Of a stretch of 64,000 nucleotides of DNA, positions 8,622 to 17,172 are shown one piece after another. This DNA comes from Phormidium ambiguum IAM M-71 (GTDB taxonomy: Bacteria; Cyanobacteriota; Cyanobacteriia; Cyanobacteriales; Aerosakkonemataceae), in the NCBI RefSeq assembly GCF_001904725.1, contig NZ_MRCE01000010.1:1-64000 (forward strand), given 5' to 3'. The notes below the pieces were generated by a model. That model was given only the letters and a program-made list of their open reading frames with translations, ran no database searches and was not told the origin of the DNA. The first letter of the stretch is position 1; every line of letters starts with the position of its first letter. The translations under genes and the position numbers were made by a program.

Positions 8622-9050
8622 ATGGCCGAATTTAATTGGATAACTGCCCTATTTGGGGGAGTATTAATTGGAATTAGTGCAACTTTGTTACTGGCATTTA
8701 ATGGTAGAATTGCCGGAATTAGTGGGATGGTTAATGGTGCAATTACTTTTAGTCAAAAAGAAGCTTGGCGCTGGATATTTATTATGGGAATGTTGTTAGG
8801 AGGAGTTCTTTATGAATATGTATTAGCACCTCAACCAACTCCGAAATCTACATTTGCTCCTTTGGCAATGATTATTGGTGGTTTACTAGTTGGTTTTGGT
8901 ACCAGAATGGGTAGTGGTTGTACTAGTGGTCATGGAGTTTGTGGACTGGGTAGATTATCAACTCGATCGCTAGTAGCAGTTTTAATCTTTCTAACTACTG
9001 CTATTTTCACAGTTTTTATTGTGCGTCATGTATTGAAATTAAGCTTCTAA
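8622..9050 (+). CDS. YeeE/YedE-family transporter, first half
   Basis: A 142-residue membrane protein with about four to five helices, the N-terminal half-size member of a YeeE/YedE pair (PmpA-like). Proteins of this family move thiosulfate or sulfur species across the inner membrane, with cysteines acting as relay residues. The signature GSGCTSGHGVCGL near residue 99 supplies two conserved Cys. It begins 93 bp after the dioxygenase gene and ends 14 bp before the second half-protein. In other bacteria the two halves are adjacent or fused, so they probably assemble into one transporter feeding sulfur to, or removing it for, the dioxygenase. Confidence 0.85.
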   Translation: MAEFNWITALFGGVLIGISATLLLAFNGRIAGISGMVNGAITFSQKEAWRWIFIMGMLLGGVLYEYVLAPQPTPKSTFAPLAMIIGGLLVGFGTRMGSGCTSGHGVCGLGRLSTRSLVAVLIFLTTAIFTVFIVRHVLKLSF

Positions 9051-9064
9051 TAGAGTGAATAAAA

Positions 9065-9475
9065 ATGGCAGAAAAATTTTTGATTTTACTTTCAGGATTG
9101 CTGTTTGGTTTAGGTTTAGGATTTTCCCAAATGATCGATCGCACTCGCGTACTCGGCTTCCTAGATGTTAGAGGCGTTTGGGACCCAACATTATTATTTG
9201 TATTAGGTGGAGCCGTCACTGTCACCGTAATTTCCTTTCGATTTATTCTCCGTCGTTCCCAACCAATATTAGCTAATGAGTTTCATTTACCCACTAAAAA
9301 AGATATCGATAAACCTTTAGTTATTGGAGCAGTCATTTTTGGTATTGGTTGGGGAATTGCCGGATATTGTCCCGGTCCCGGAATTACAGCTTTAGTACTG
9401 GGTATTTGGAATCCAGTTTTGTTTATGGCGGCTTTTATTGTCGGCTCATTAGCTTATAAATGGTATTCCAAATAA
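9065..9475 (+). CDS. YeeE/YedE-family transporter, second half
   Basis: A 136-residue membrane protein with four to five hydrophobic segments, the PmpB-like partner of the preceding gene. The family motif GIAGYCPGPGITAL (about residues 101-114) carries the conserved Cys. The first segment FGLGLGFSQMIDRTRVLGFL is a typical YeeE/YedE start. Only 14 bp separate it from the upstream half-protein and 22 bp from the SulP gene, so they are almost certainly cotranscribed. Together the two halves make a protein the size of full-length YeeE minus some helices. The transported form of sulfur is inferred from the neighbours. Confidence 0.85.
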   Translation: MAEKFLILLSGLLFGLGLGFSQMIDRTRVLGFLDVRGVWDPTLLFVLGGAVTVTVISFRFILRRSQPILANEFHLPTKKDIDKPLVIGAVIFGIGWGIAGYCPGPGITALVLGIWNPVLFMAAFIVGSLAYKWYSK

Positions 9476-9497
9476 TAATTAAGACTCTCCATAGGTT

Positions 9498-11309
9498 ATG
9501 GTTGATAAAAAGATGCAACTAGAGCGATCGCAAACTAAAACTTGGTTACAGAAATGTAGCCAATTTTTTCCGATTTTAGATTGGGGTTTAAACTATCGAA
9601 AAGAATATTTAGCTGGTGATATAACCGCTGGAATCATTGTGGGTAGCGTGTTAGTTCCCCAAGCAATGGCGTATGCTTTATTAGCAGGTTTACCGCCCCA
9701 AGTAGGTTTATATGCTAGTATTGCACCGCCAATTGTTTATGCTTTTCTGGGCACTAGTCGATTTATTTCAGTTGCACCCGTAGCATTAGATTCGCTGATG
9801 ACTGCTGCTGCAATTGCGCCTTTAGCTGCTACCTTAGCCACTGAAAACACTCCCGAATATTTCAAAGTTTATTTAGGATTAGCTTTGCTATTAGCACTAA
9901 TGATTGGTGTAATTGAAATAACATTGGGAATTTTTCGCTTAGGATTTTTGGTAAATTTTCTCAGTCAAGCAGTCATTTCCGGTTTTATTAGCGCCGCAGC
10001 AATTCTCATTGCTTTTAGCCAAGTTAAACACTTACTCGGATTAAAAATTCCCCAAACAGAATCTTTTATTGAATTGTTAAGTTATTTAATTAAAGGAATT
10101 ACTGCTATTAACTGGGTGACATTAACTTTAGGAGTAATCAGTATTTTAATTTTAGTTTACTTTCCCAAAATTTTGGATAAGCAACTGAAGAGAAAAGGAT
10201 GGTATGAATCAACAATTATGCCGTTAACTAAAAGTGCGCCACTCTTTATTGTAATTATTGGTTCACTATTAGTTTGGTTTTTGCAATTGGAGCAAACTGC
10301 CGGAGTTAAAGTCGTCGGTAAGATTCCCCATGGTTTACCTGCTTTGACTTTTCCTAATTTGGATAGTACCGCAATTTCTACGTTATTACCCGCTGCTTTT
10401 GCGATTAGTTTTGTGGGTTTTATGGAAGCTTACTCAGTTGGTAAATTCTTAGCAAGTAAACGACGACAAAAAGTTGATGCTAACCAAGAATTTATTGCTT
10501 TAGGCGCTGCTAATATTAGCGCATCTTTAACAGGAGGTTATCCTATAACTGGAGGTGTAAGTCGATCGAGCGTCAACTTTTCTGCTAATGCTAATACTCC
10601 TTTAGCTTCGATCGTTACAGCCAGTATAATTGCACTGACTGTAATGTTTTTAACACCATTATTTTACTTTTTACCTCAAGCTTGTTTAGCAGCAATTATT
10701 GTGATAGCAGTTTCTAGCCTTTTAGATTTTGGCACGCTGAAACGTTTGTGGGTTTATAATCGTGCCGATGCGATCGCATGGTTAACAGCATTTTTTGCTG
10801 TCTTAATTACCAATGTAGAAAAAGGTATTTTAATTGGAGCAGCTATCTCAATTATTTTACATTTATGGCGTACCAGTCAACCTCATATTGCTGTTGTTGG
10901 CAGAGTAGGAGAAACTGAACATTTTCGCAATGTTTTACGGCATAACGTGAAAACTTGTCCTCATGTTTTAGCAGTTCGAGTTGATGCTAGCCTTTACTTT
11001 GTTAATACTAAATATCTGGAAGATTATGTCCTTAAAGCAGTAACCGATCGCCCTGAAGTCAAAAATTTATTACTAGTTTGCAGTGCGGTTAATTTAATTG
11101 ATGGTAGTGCTTTAGAAACTTTAAAAGGGTTAATTGCTGACTTAAAAGCAAGAGGTATTGAGTTTTATCTGTCAGAAGTTAAAGGCCCCGTTATGGATAA
11201 ACTAATTAAAGTTGGATTTGTCGATGAGTTAGGCAAAGATCATATTTTTCTGACAACCGATCTGGCAATGAAAACATTAGATAAGAAGATAGGAGACTGG
11301 GAAATATAA
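9498..11309 (+). CDS. SulP-family anion permease with STAS domain
   Basis: A 603-residue SLC26/SulP transporter. Family motifs VPQAMAYALLAGLPPQVGLYAS (seen from about residue 53) and GYPITGGVSRSSVN (about residues 344-357) lie in the membrane core of 10-14 helices (residues 40-455). A cytoplasmic STAS domain follows (about 475-590, with VCSAVNLIDGSALETL). SulP proteins carry sulfate, bicarbonate or other anions. As the last gene of the sulfur run, exporting sulfate or sulfite made by persulfide oxidation, or importing sulfate, are both reasonable readings. BicA-type bicarbonate transport cannot be excluded from sequence alone. The palindrome just after its stop probably ends the transcript. 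Confidence 0.88.
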   Translation: MVDKKMQLERSQTKTWLQKCSQFFPILDWGLNYRKEYLAGDITAGIIVGSVLVPQAMAYALLAGLPPQVGLYASIAPPIVYAFLGTSRFISVAPVALDSLMTAAAIAPLAATLATENTPEYFKVYLGLALLLALMIGVIEITLGIFRLGFLVNFLSQAVISGFISAAAILIAFSQVKHLLGLKIPQTESFIELLSYLIKGITAINWVTLTLGVISILILVYFPKILDKQLKRKGWYESTIMPLTKSAPLFIVIIGSLLVWFLQLEQTAGVKVVGKIPHGLPALTFPNLDSTAISTLLPAAFAISFVGFMEAYSVGKFLASKRRQKVDANQEFIALGAANISASLTGGYPITGGVSRSSVNFSANANTPLASIVTASIIALTVMFLTPLFYFLPQACLAAIIVIAVSSLLDFGTLKRLWVYNRADAIAWLTAFFAVLITNVEKGILIGAAISIILHLWRTSQPHIAVVGRVGETEHFRNVLRHNVKTCPHVLAVRVDASLYFVNTKYLEDYVLKAVTDRPEVKNLLLVCSAVNLIDGSALETLKGLIADLKARGIEFYLSEVKGPVMDKLIKVGFVDELGKDHIFLTTDLAMKTLDKKIGDWEI

Positions 11310-11321
11310 ATTTTTATTTTT

Positions 11322-11354
11322 AGATCCCCGACTTCTTCAAGAAGTCGGGGATCT
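11322..11354. terminator. 33-bp perfect palindrome, terminator-like repeat
   Basis: Two perfect 16-bp arms (AGATCCCCGACTTCTT and its complement) flank a single C. It begins 12 bp after the SulP stop codon and is followed by a few T residues. The same palindrome with a central G lies 13 bp after the GT39 gene at 17132. This is a dispersed cyanobacterial repeat that here occupies terminator positions. Confidence 0.7.
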
Positions 11355-11437
11355 CTTTGTGAGTATAAGTTATATAAACTTTCATCAAAGTTATACTAAA
11401 GCCAACTATTATTTTAATAACAATACAACTTTTCATT

Positions 11438-14400
11438 ATGAAACCTAACTACACAGATTTATCATATAACAAAAATTATTTACTGTTAATCACTATTCTT
11501 TCCTTAAGCGAGCTAACTAACCAACAAAAAAGCTCAAAGATTGAGCGAAAAAAAATTTTACTGATTTGTCAGTTTTTTTTATTAACTTTTTTGTGTAATC
11601 TCAACCAAGTACAAGCACAAATTATTCCAGATGCTACGGTAAATTCTACCGTTATAAATAATGGAACAACGAACACAATTGAAGGCGGAACTAGAGCAGG
11701 TAATAACTTGTTTCATAGTTTCCGGGAATTTTCTGTTACTACTGGAGGAGAGGCATTTTTTAATAACGCAGTAGATATCCGCAATATTTTTAGTCGGGTA
11801 ACTGGTAGTTCTATCTCTAATATTGATGGATTGATTAGAGCAAATGGTACAGCGAATTTATTTTTACTTAATCCGAATGGAATTATTTTTGGGCCAAATG
11901 CTAGATTAAACATTGGTGGGTCTTTCTTTGCTTCTACTGCTAATAGTATTAAATTCACGGATGGCTTAGAATTTGCCGCTAATAATCCCCAATCTCCAGC
12001 TTTGCTAAGTATTAATGTACCGATCGGCTTACAATACGGCAAGACTCCGAGAGAAATTCGTATTCAAGGCAATTCTTCATCTTCTCTAAAAGTTTTACCA
12101 GGAAAAGCTTTAACAATTTTGGGTGGAAATGTAACTATAGATGGTGGTATTTTAGAAGCTCTTGGTGGTCGAATTGAGTTAGGTGGAGTTTCAACAGAGG
12201 GAACAATAGGACTAAATAATGATGGGAGTTTGAGCTTTCCTGAAAATGTGGCGCGTGCAGATGTGTCAATTATTAATCAAGCCGAAGTTAGAGTGCTAAA
12301 TTCTGGCGGTGGTAGCATTACTGTTAAGGCAAGAAACTTAAATATTTCAGGAGAAAGCTTACTTTCAGCAGGGATAGCAACAGGAAAAGGAACACCAGAA
12401 AGTATAGCTGGAGATATTTTTTTAGATGCTACTGATGCAATTACAATTGCATCGAGCCAAATTGAGAATATTGTAGAAGAAAATGCGATCGGGAATAGTA
12501 GCACAATCAAAGTTAATGCGAAATCTTTAAGTCTTACTAATGGATCTCAACTTGATGCGAGTACATTAGGCAAAGGGAAAGCGGGAGATATTGAAATTGT
12601 AATTGGCGATCGTCTTTTACTCGACGGTGAAAACAACGGATATCCTAGTGGAATATTGGCTACTGTGCAACAAAAGGCTGAAGGTGAAGCAGGAAATATT
12701 AATATTACTACTAATTCTTTAAGTATTACCAATGGATCTCAAATTGGTGCTGCTACTTTTGGTTTTGGGAAAGCAGGAGAAATTTTAATACAAGCTAATA
12801 GTGTTTCTCTTGATGGTGAAGGTAGTGAATCTTTTAGTTCTATCATCAGCGGTGTGGAAGAAGGTGGCATAGGCGATGGCAGAGGTATTACTATTAATAC
12901 CCAGACTTTAACTTTAACAAATGGCGCTCAAATAAATGCCACTACTTTAGGTAAAGGTAACGCCGGGAGAATTACTATTAATGCTACTGAAAGCGTATCT
13001 TTTGATGGGGAAGCGAGAGATGGAACTTCTACAGGTGCTTTTGGAATTGTTGGTGAAAATGCTGAAGGTGAAGCCGATGGAATTGAGATTAATAGCCGTT
13101 CTTTAACTTTAACAAATGGCGCTCAAATAAATGCCAGCACTTTTAGTAAGGGTAAAGCCGGAAGAATCACTATTAATGCTACTGAAATTGTATCTTTTGA
13201 TGGCGAAACGAAAAAAGGATTTTCTACAGGTGCTTTTGGAATCGTTGACGAAAATGCTGAAGGCGAAGCCGATGGAATTGAAATTAATAGCCGTTCTTTG
13301 ACTTTAACAAATGGTGCTCAAATTAATGCCAGTACTTTTGGCAAAGGTAAAGCCGGGAGAATTACTATAAATACTAGTGAAATTGTATCTTTTGACGGAG
13401 AAACAAAAAATGGAAATTCTACAGGTGCTTTTGGAATAGTTGGTGATAAAGCTGAAGGTGAAGCCAATAACATTGAAATTACTACCAAATATTTAATTTT
13501 AACAAATGGTACTCAAATAAATGCCAGCACTTTTGGTAAGGGTAAAGCCGGAAGAATCATTATTAATGCTAGTGAAAGTATATCCTTTGATGGGGAAGGG
13601 AAAAAAGGATTTTCTACAGGCGCTTTTGGAATCGTTGGCGAAAATGCTTTGGGTGCGGCTGATGGAATTGAGATTAATACCCGCGCTTTAACTTTAACAA
13701 ATGGTGCTCAAATAAATGCCAATACTTTAGGTAAAGGTAATGCCGGAAGAATCGCTATTAATGCTAGTGAAAGTATATATTTTGATGGTGAAGCAAAAAA
13801 CGAAGGTTCTACAGGTGCTTTTGGATTTGTAGGTTACAAAGCTATAGGTGCGGCTGATGGAATTGAGATTAATACCCGCTCTTTAATTTTAACCAATGGT
13901 GCTCAAATAAATGCCAGTACTTTTGGTTTTGGTAAAGCCGGAAGAATCACTATTAATGCTAGTGAAATTGTATTTTTTGATGGGATAACAAGAAAGGGAT
14001 TTTCTACAGGTGCTTTTGGATCTGTGGGTGAAGAAGCTGTGGGTGCAGCTGATGGAATTGAGATTAATACTCGTTCTTTAATTTTAACCAATGGCGCTCA
14101 ATTAGGAGTCAGTACATTAGGAATTGGTAAAGCCGGGAGAATTACTATTAATGCTAGTGAAAGTGTATCTTTTGACGGGGAAGTAAGAAATGAAAGTCCT
14201 TCAGGCGCTTTTGGATTTGTCGATGAAAGTGCTCAAGGTGAAGCCGATGGGATTGAGATTAATACTCGTTCGTTAACTTTAACTAATGGCGCTCGAATTG
14301 ATGCAAGTACTTTAGGTATAGGTAAGGCAGGAATTATCAATATTGCGTCAGATACTATTAGTTTAGATGGAAAAAGTAAGGCTGGATTTCCTACTGAAGT

Positions 14401-15514
14401 AAGAAGCGAAGTAGGAGAAAATGGTATAGGCGAAGCAGGAGGTATTAATATCACGGCGAATTCGCTGTTTGTGACTAATGGCGCTCAATTGAATGCAAGT
14501 ACTTCAGGAAAAGGTAGAGCGGGAGAGGTGAGAATTACGGCTAGCGATCGCATATCTTTTGATGGTATTAATAGTGGAGCCTTTAGCATTGTCGAAAAAG
14601 GTGCTACTGGCAAAGCAGGTGGTGTTACTCTTGAGACTCGCTTACTTACTATTAATAATGGTGCTGAATTAAGTGCAGGTACTTTTGGCGAAGGCAATGC
14701 TGGAAGCGTGACAATTAACACAAATGAATTGTTGCTAAATAATGCTAGTTTAGTGTCAACAAAAGTTGGCAAAGAATCAAAGGGAGATTCAGGTAATATA
14801 AATGTAATTGCTGGTCGTTTGAGATTAAATAATCAAAGCTATTTGACTGCTGCATCAGAAAAAGGTGAAGGGGGAAATATTACAATCCAAAGTAGAGATA
14901 TTCAATTACGCCGTCAAAGTGAGATTTCTGCCGCTTCAGCCTTAGATGCTAAGGAAGGTAATATTGATATTGCTACTCGTACTTTAGCTCTTTTAGAAGC
15001 TAGCGAAATTAGAACTGATGCTGATGCTCCCAAAGGTGGTAGTAACATCACTATTTTACCTATAGATGATTTCGGAGTTGCTGTATTTGTATCGGCTGAT
15101 AGTGTAATCAGTGCTAGTGGTAATTTGTCTATTGAAGGATATATTGAAACTCAATCTTCTGATATTCCGCAAGTAGAAGTAATTGATGCTACTAAATTAG
15201 TAGTTTCTACTTGTCGAAGTCGTGAAGGAGAAGAAAGCCAATTTATTATTACTGGTAAAGGTGGATTGCCATCTAGTCCTAATGAATCGCTAAAAAATGA
15301 TGCGCTTTGGATAGATTTAAGACCCATAAATTTAAAAGCAGGTAAAGCAGTAAGTGAAGAACAAAGGAGTAGAATACAAGAAAACAGTGAACATGAAATT
15401 GTGGAAGCTCAAGGATGGGTTAAAAATGCTAAAGGTGAGGTTGTTTTAGTAACTCAAACAACAAAAGCAATACCTCAAAATTCAAATTTTTATCGGCAAA
15501 ATTGTGTTGAATAA
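11438..15514 (+). CDS. Filamentous-haemagglutinin-type two-partner-secretion exoprotein
   Basis: A 1358-residue secreted beta-helix protein. A hydrophobic leader (about residues 41-62, ending QVQAQ) is followed by a haemagglutination-activity/TPS domain (about 65-200). This domain carries the hallmark motifs NLFHSFREF and ANLFLLNPNGIIFGPNARLN that pilot export through a TpsB outer-membrane partner. Residues 365-1090 are a run of 63-65-residue repeats with the core LTNGAQINASTFGKGKAGRI, forming parallel beta-helix coils. The tail EAQGWVKNAKGEVVL is common in cyanobacterial relatives. No FhaC/TpsB transporter gene is in the window. Roles in adhesion or cell-surface structure are likely but unproven. 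The upstream start could lie further downstream, because the leader is long. Confidence 0.88.
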   Translation: MKPNYTDLSYNKNYLLLITILSLSELTNQQKSSKIERKKILLICQFFLLTFLCNLNQVQAQIIPDATVNSTVINNGTTNTIEGGTRAGNNLFHSFREFSVTTGGEAFFNNAVDIRNIFSRVTGSSISNIDGLIRANGTANLFLLNPNGIIFGPNARLNIGGSFFASTANSIKFTDGLEFAANNPQSPALLSINVPIGLQYGKTPREIRIQGNSSSSLKVLPGKALTILGGNVTIDGGILEALGGRIELGGVSTEGTIGLNNDGSLSFPENVARADVSIINQAEVRVLNSGGGSITVKARNLNISGESLLSAGIATGKGTPESIAGDIFLDATDAITIASSQIENIVEENAIGNSSTIKVNAKSLSLTNGSQLDASTLGKGKAGDIEIVIGDRLLLDGENNGYPSGILATVQQKAEGEAGNINITTNSLSITNGSQIGAATFGFGKAGEILIQANSVSLDGEGSESFSSIISGVEEGGIGDGRGITINTQTLTLTNGAQINATTLGKGNAGRITINATESVSFDGEARDGTSTGAFGIVGENAEGEADGIEINSRSLTLTNGAQINASTFSKGKAGRITINATEIVSFDGETKKGFSTGAFGIVDENAEGEADGIEINSRSLTLTNGAQINASTFGKGKAGRITINTSEIVSFDGETKNGNSTGAFGIVGDKAEGEANNIEITTKYLILTNGTQINASTFGKGKAGRIIINASESISFDGEGKKGFSTGAFGIVGENALGAADGIEINTRALTLTNGAQINANTLGKGNAGRIAINASESIYFDGEAKNEGSTGAFGFVGYKAIGAADGIEINTRSLILTNGAQINASTFGFGKAGRITINASEIVFFDGITRKGFSTGAFGSVGEEAVGAADGIEINTRSLILTNGAQLGVSTLGIGKAGRITINASESVSFDGEVRNESPSGAFGFVDESAQGEADGIEINTRSLTLTNGARIDASTLGIGKAGIINIASDTISLDGKSKAGFPTEVRSEVGENGIGEAGGINITANSLFVTNGAQLNASTSGKGRAGEVRITASDRISFDGINSGAFSIVEKGATGKAGGVTLETRLLTINNGAELSAGTFGEGNAGSVTINTNELLLNNASLVSTKVGKESKGDSGNINVIAGRLRLNNQSYLTAASEKGEGGNITIQSRDIQLRRQSEISAASALDAKEGNIDIATRTLALLEASEIRTDADAPKGGSNITILPIDDFGVAVFVSADSVISASGNLSIEGYIETQSSDIPQVEVIDATKLVVSTCRSREGEESQFIITGKGGLPSSPNESLKNDALWIDLRPINLKAGKAVSEEQRSRIQENSEHEIVEAQGWVKNAKGEVVLVTQTTKAIPQNSNFYRQNCVE
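12540..14700 (+). repeat. 195-bp tandem repeats within the exoprotein gene
   Basis: The sequence encoding NGAQINAS recurs at 12921, 13116, 13311, 13506, 13701, 13896, 14091 and 14286, exactly 195 bp (65 codons) apart each time. Less regular copies 189-192 bp apart lie on both sides (12540, 12732, 14478). Neighbouring copies are very similar, so unequal recombination could change copy number without breaking the frame. Confidence 0.9.
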
Positions 15515-15576
15515 GTTCAGCAAAAATTTTACATTTCGCTAATTCCTGCTGTATAATAAGGTGCATTCCTTGTTGT

Positions 15577-17118
15577 TTGATTTACAAGAAAGTAGTGAAT
15601 AATTTATCTAAAAAATACAATTTTTCTAATTTGTTGAAGTATTTGGTGCCGCTAATTATCTGTTTTGGCATTTTTGTTCGACTATCTCAATATTTCAGTA
15701 ATCGGGCTTTATGGGGAGATGAAGCAAGTTTGGCTTTGAATATTGTTAATCGTTCTTATTTGGAGTTATTGCAACCTTTAGATCGTAATCAAGCTGCTCC
15801 TCCCGGTTTTTTGTGGATAGAAAAACTATTTACGCAAATTTTGGGAAATAATGAATATGCGCTGCGATTGTTTCCTTTGATTTCGGGAATAGTTTCTCTT
15901 ATTGCTTTTTATAAGTTGGGAAAATGGGCGGTATCTGCGCTAGCTTTACCGATCGCTCTAATTCTTTTTGCCTGCTTGAAATATACCCTGTATTATGCCA
16001 CTGAAGTTAAGCAATATTCCAGCGATGTCATGATTAGTTTGCTGATTTGTTTATTGCTAATTCCGTTACGCGAACAAATTCTAAATATTAGGCGTATTTT
16101 ATTAATTGGAATTTGCGGAGGTGTGGCAATTTGGTTCTCCCATCCAATAATTTTTGTGTTAGCAGGAATTGAAGCAGCAAATCTGATTCTTACTCCAGCA
16201 CAACAAAGAAAATCTATTTTAATTAACCGTTTACCTGCCTATTTTATCTGGCTAATTAGTTTTGGATTCATGTACTTTTTAACTATCGCCAGAGTCATGC
16301 AAAATAACAATTTACAAAATGCTTGGGGTGATGAATATCCTAAAAGTATATTTGACGTGCTTTGGTTATTAGATTCCTTTGGCAGATTCTTTTATCGCCC
16401 TCTAGGTTTTTCGGCAATATTCGATGGAATTGCCATTTTAGTATTTGTTATTGGTTGTGTCTTTTTTATTAAGAAAAAACCAGATAAATTCCTAATTTTA
16501 ATATCACCTGTTTTGGCGACTTTAGCGGCTAGTTATTTACATAAATACCCATTTCGGGGAAGATTAATTTTATTTTTGGCTCCGTTTTTTATCTTGGTAA
16601 TTGCGGAAGGTATAGCTTTTTTATTAACTAGGTTTAAGCACAGTAAATACCAAAAATACTTTGTAATTGCTGGAGTTATTCTGGCTAGCCTATTGATAGT
16701 GCCGTCGTTTGTAAGAGCCGGAACTTTTGTGTTTTCTCCAGAAACTAAACATGAAATTCGTCCGGTGATTGAGTATATCCAAAAAAATCAACTACCTGGT
16801 GATGGAATTTATATAGGAGATGGAGGCCCTGCCGATCAATTTGAGTATTATGCTGGAAAATATGGTTATTCTCAGTCTGATTATGCGCGTGGTTATTTGA
16901 GTGAATTGTTGAGTGCAGACAAGTTTTCTGAGGAAGGTTGGCAACAGTTTAAGAGTCAATCTGAACAATTGAAAAATAAGCAGCGTGTTTGGTTTGTTTT
17001 GCCTGGATTAAATCCCAAAAAGGAAGTTTTAGTGCAACCTCATCTCGATCGCATTGGCAAAAAATTAGATTATTTCAGCCAACCTGGTGCGTTAACTTAT
17101 CTTTATGAATTGAAATGA
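15577..17118 (+). CDS. Glycosyltransferase family 39 / ArnT-like membrane protein
   Basis: A 513-residue integral membrane glycosyltransferase of the GT-C fold. The first periplasmic loop carries the acidic motif ALWGDEASLALN (about residues 46-57), the expected catalytic Asp-Glu pair for a polyprenyl-phosphate-sugar donor. Another ten or so hydrophobic segments extend to about residue 375, and a soluble C-terminal domain of about 130 residues follows. Substrates would be lipid- or protein-linked glycans at the outer face of the plasma membrane. The start is uncertain: TTG at 15577 gives this length, and GTG at 15595 would be six codons shorter. It follows the exoprotein gene by 62 bp, so glycosylation of that exoprotein is a possibility only. 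Confidence 0.78.
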   Translation: MIYKKVVNNLSKKYNFSNLLKYLVPLIICFGIFVRLSQYFSNRALWGDEASLALNIVNRSYLELLQPLDRNQAAPPGFLWIEKLFTQILGNNEYALRLFPLISGIVSLIAFYKLGKWAVSALALPIALILFACLKYTLYYATEVKQYSSDVMISLLICLLLIPLREQILNIRRILLIGICGGVAIWFSHPIIFVLAGIEAANLILTPAQQRKSILINRLPAYFIWLISFGFMYFLTIARVMQNNNLQNAWGDEYPKSIFDVLWLLDSFGRFFYRPLGFSAIFDGIAILVFVIGCVFFIKKKPDKFLILISPVLATLAASYLHKYPFRGRLILFLAPFFILVIAEGIAFLLTRFKHSKYQKYFVIAGVILASLLIVPSFVRAGTFVFSPETKHEIRPVIEYIQKNQLPGDGIYIGDGGPADQFEYYAGKYGYSQSDYARGYLSELLSADKFSEEGWQQFKSQSEQLKNKQRVWFVLPGLNPKKEVLVQPHLDRIGKKLDYFSQPGALTYLYELK

Positions 17119-17131
17119 TTTTGTTTTCCCA

Positions 17132-17164
17132 AGATCCCCGACTTCTTGAAGAAGTCGGGGATCT
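17132..17164. terminator. Second copy of the 33-bp perfect palindrome
   Basis: The same 16-bp arms as at 11322-11354, here around a central G. It sits 13 bp after the GT39 stop and 8 bp before the stop codon of the convergent GT2 gene, so it can end transcripts from both sides. Confidence 0.7.
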
Positions 17165-17172
17165 AATTTCAA

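Noticed and set aside
12540-14700. Regularly spaced repeats considered as a CRISPR array
   Set aside because: The 195-bp period is all coding, the copies are similar across their whole length and there are no unique spacers.
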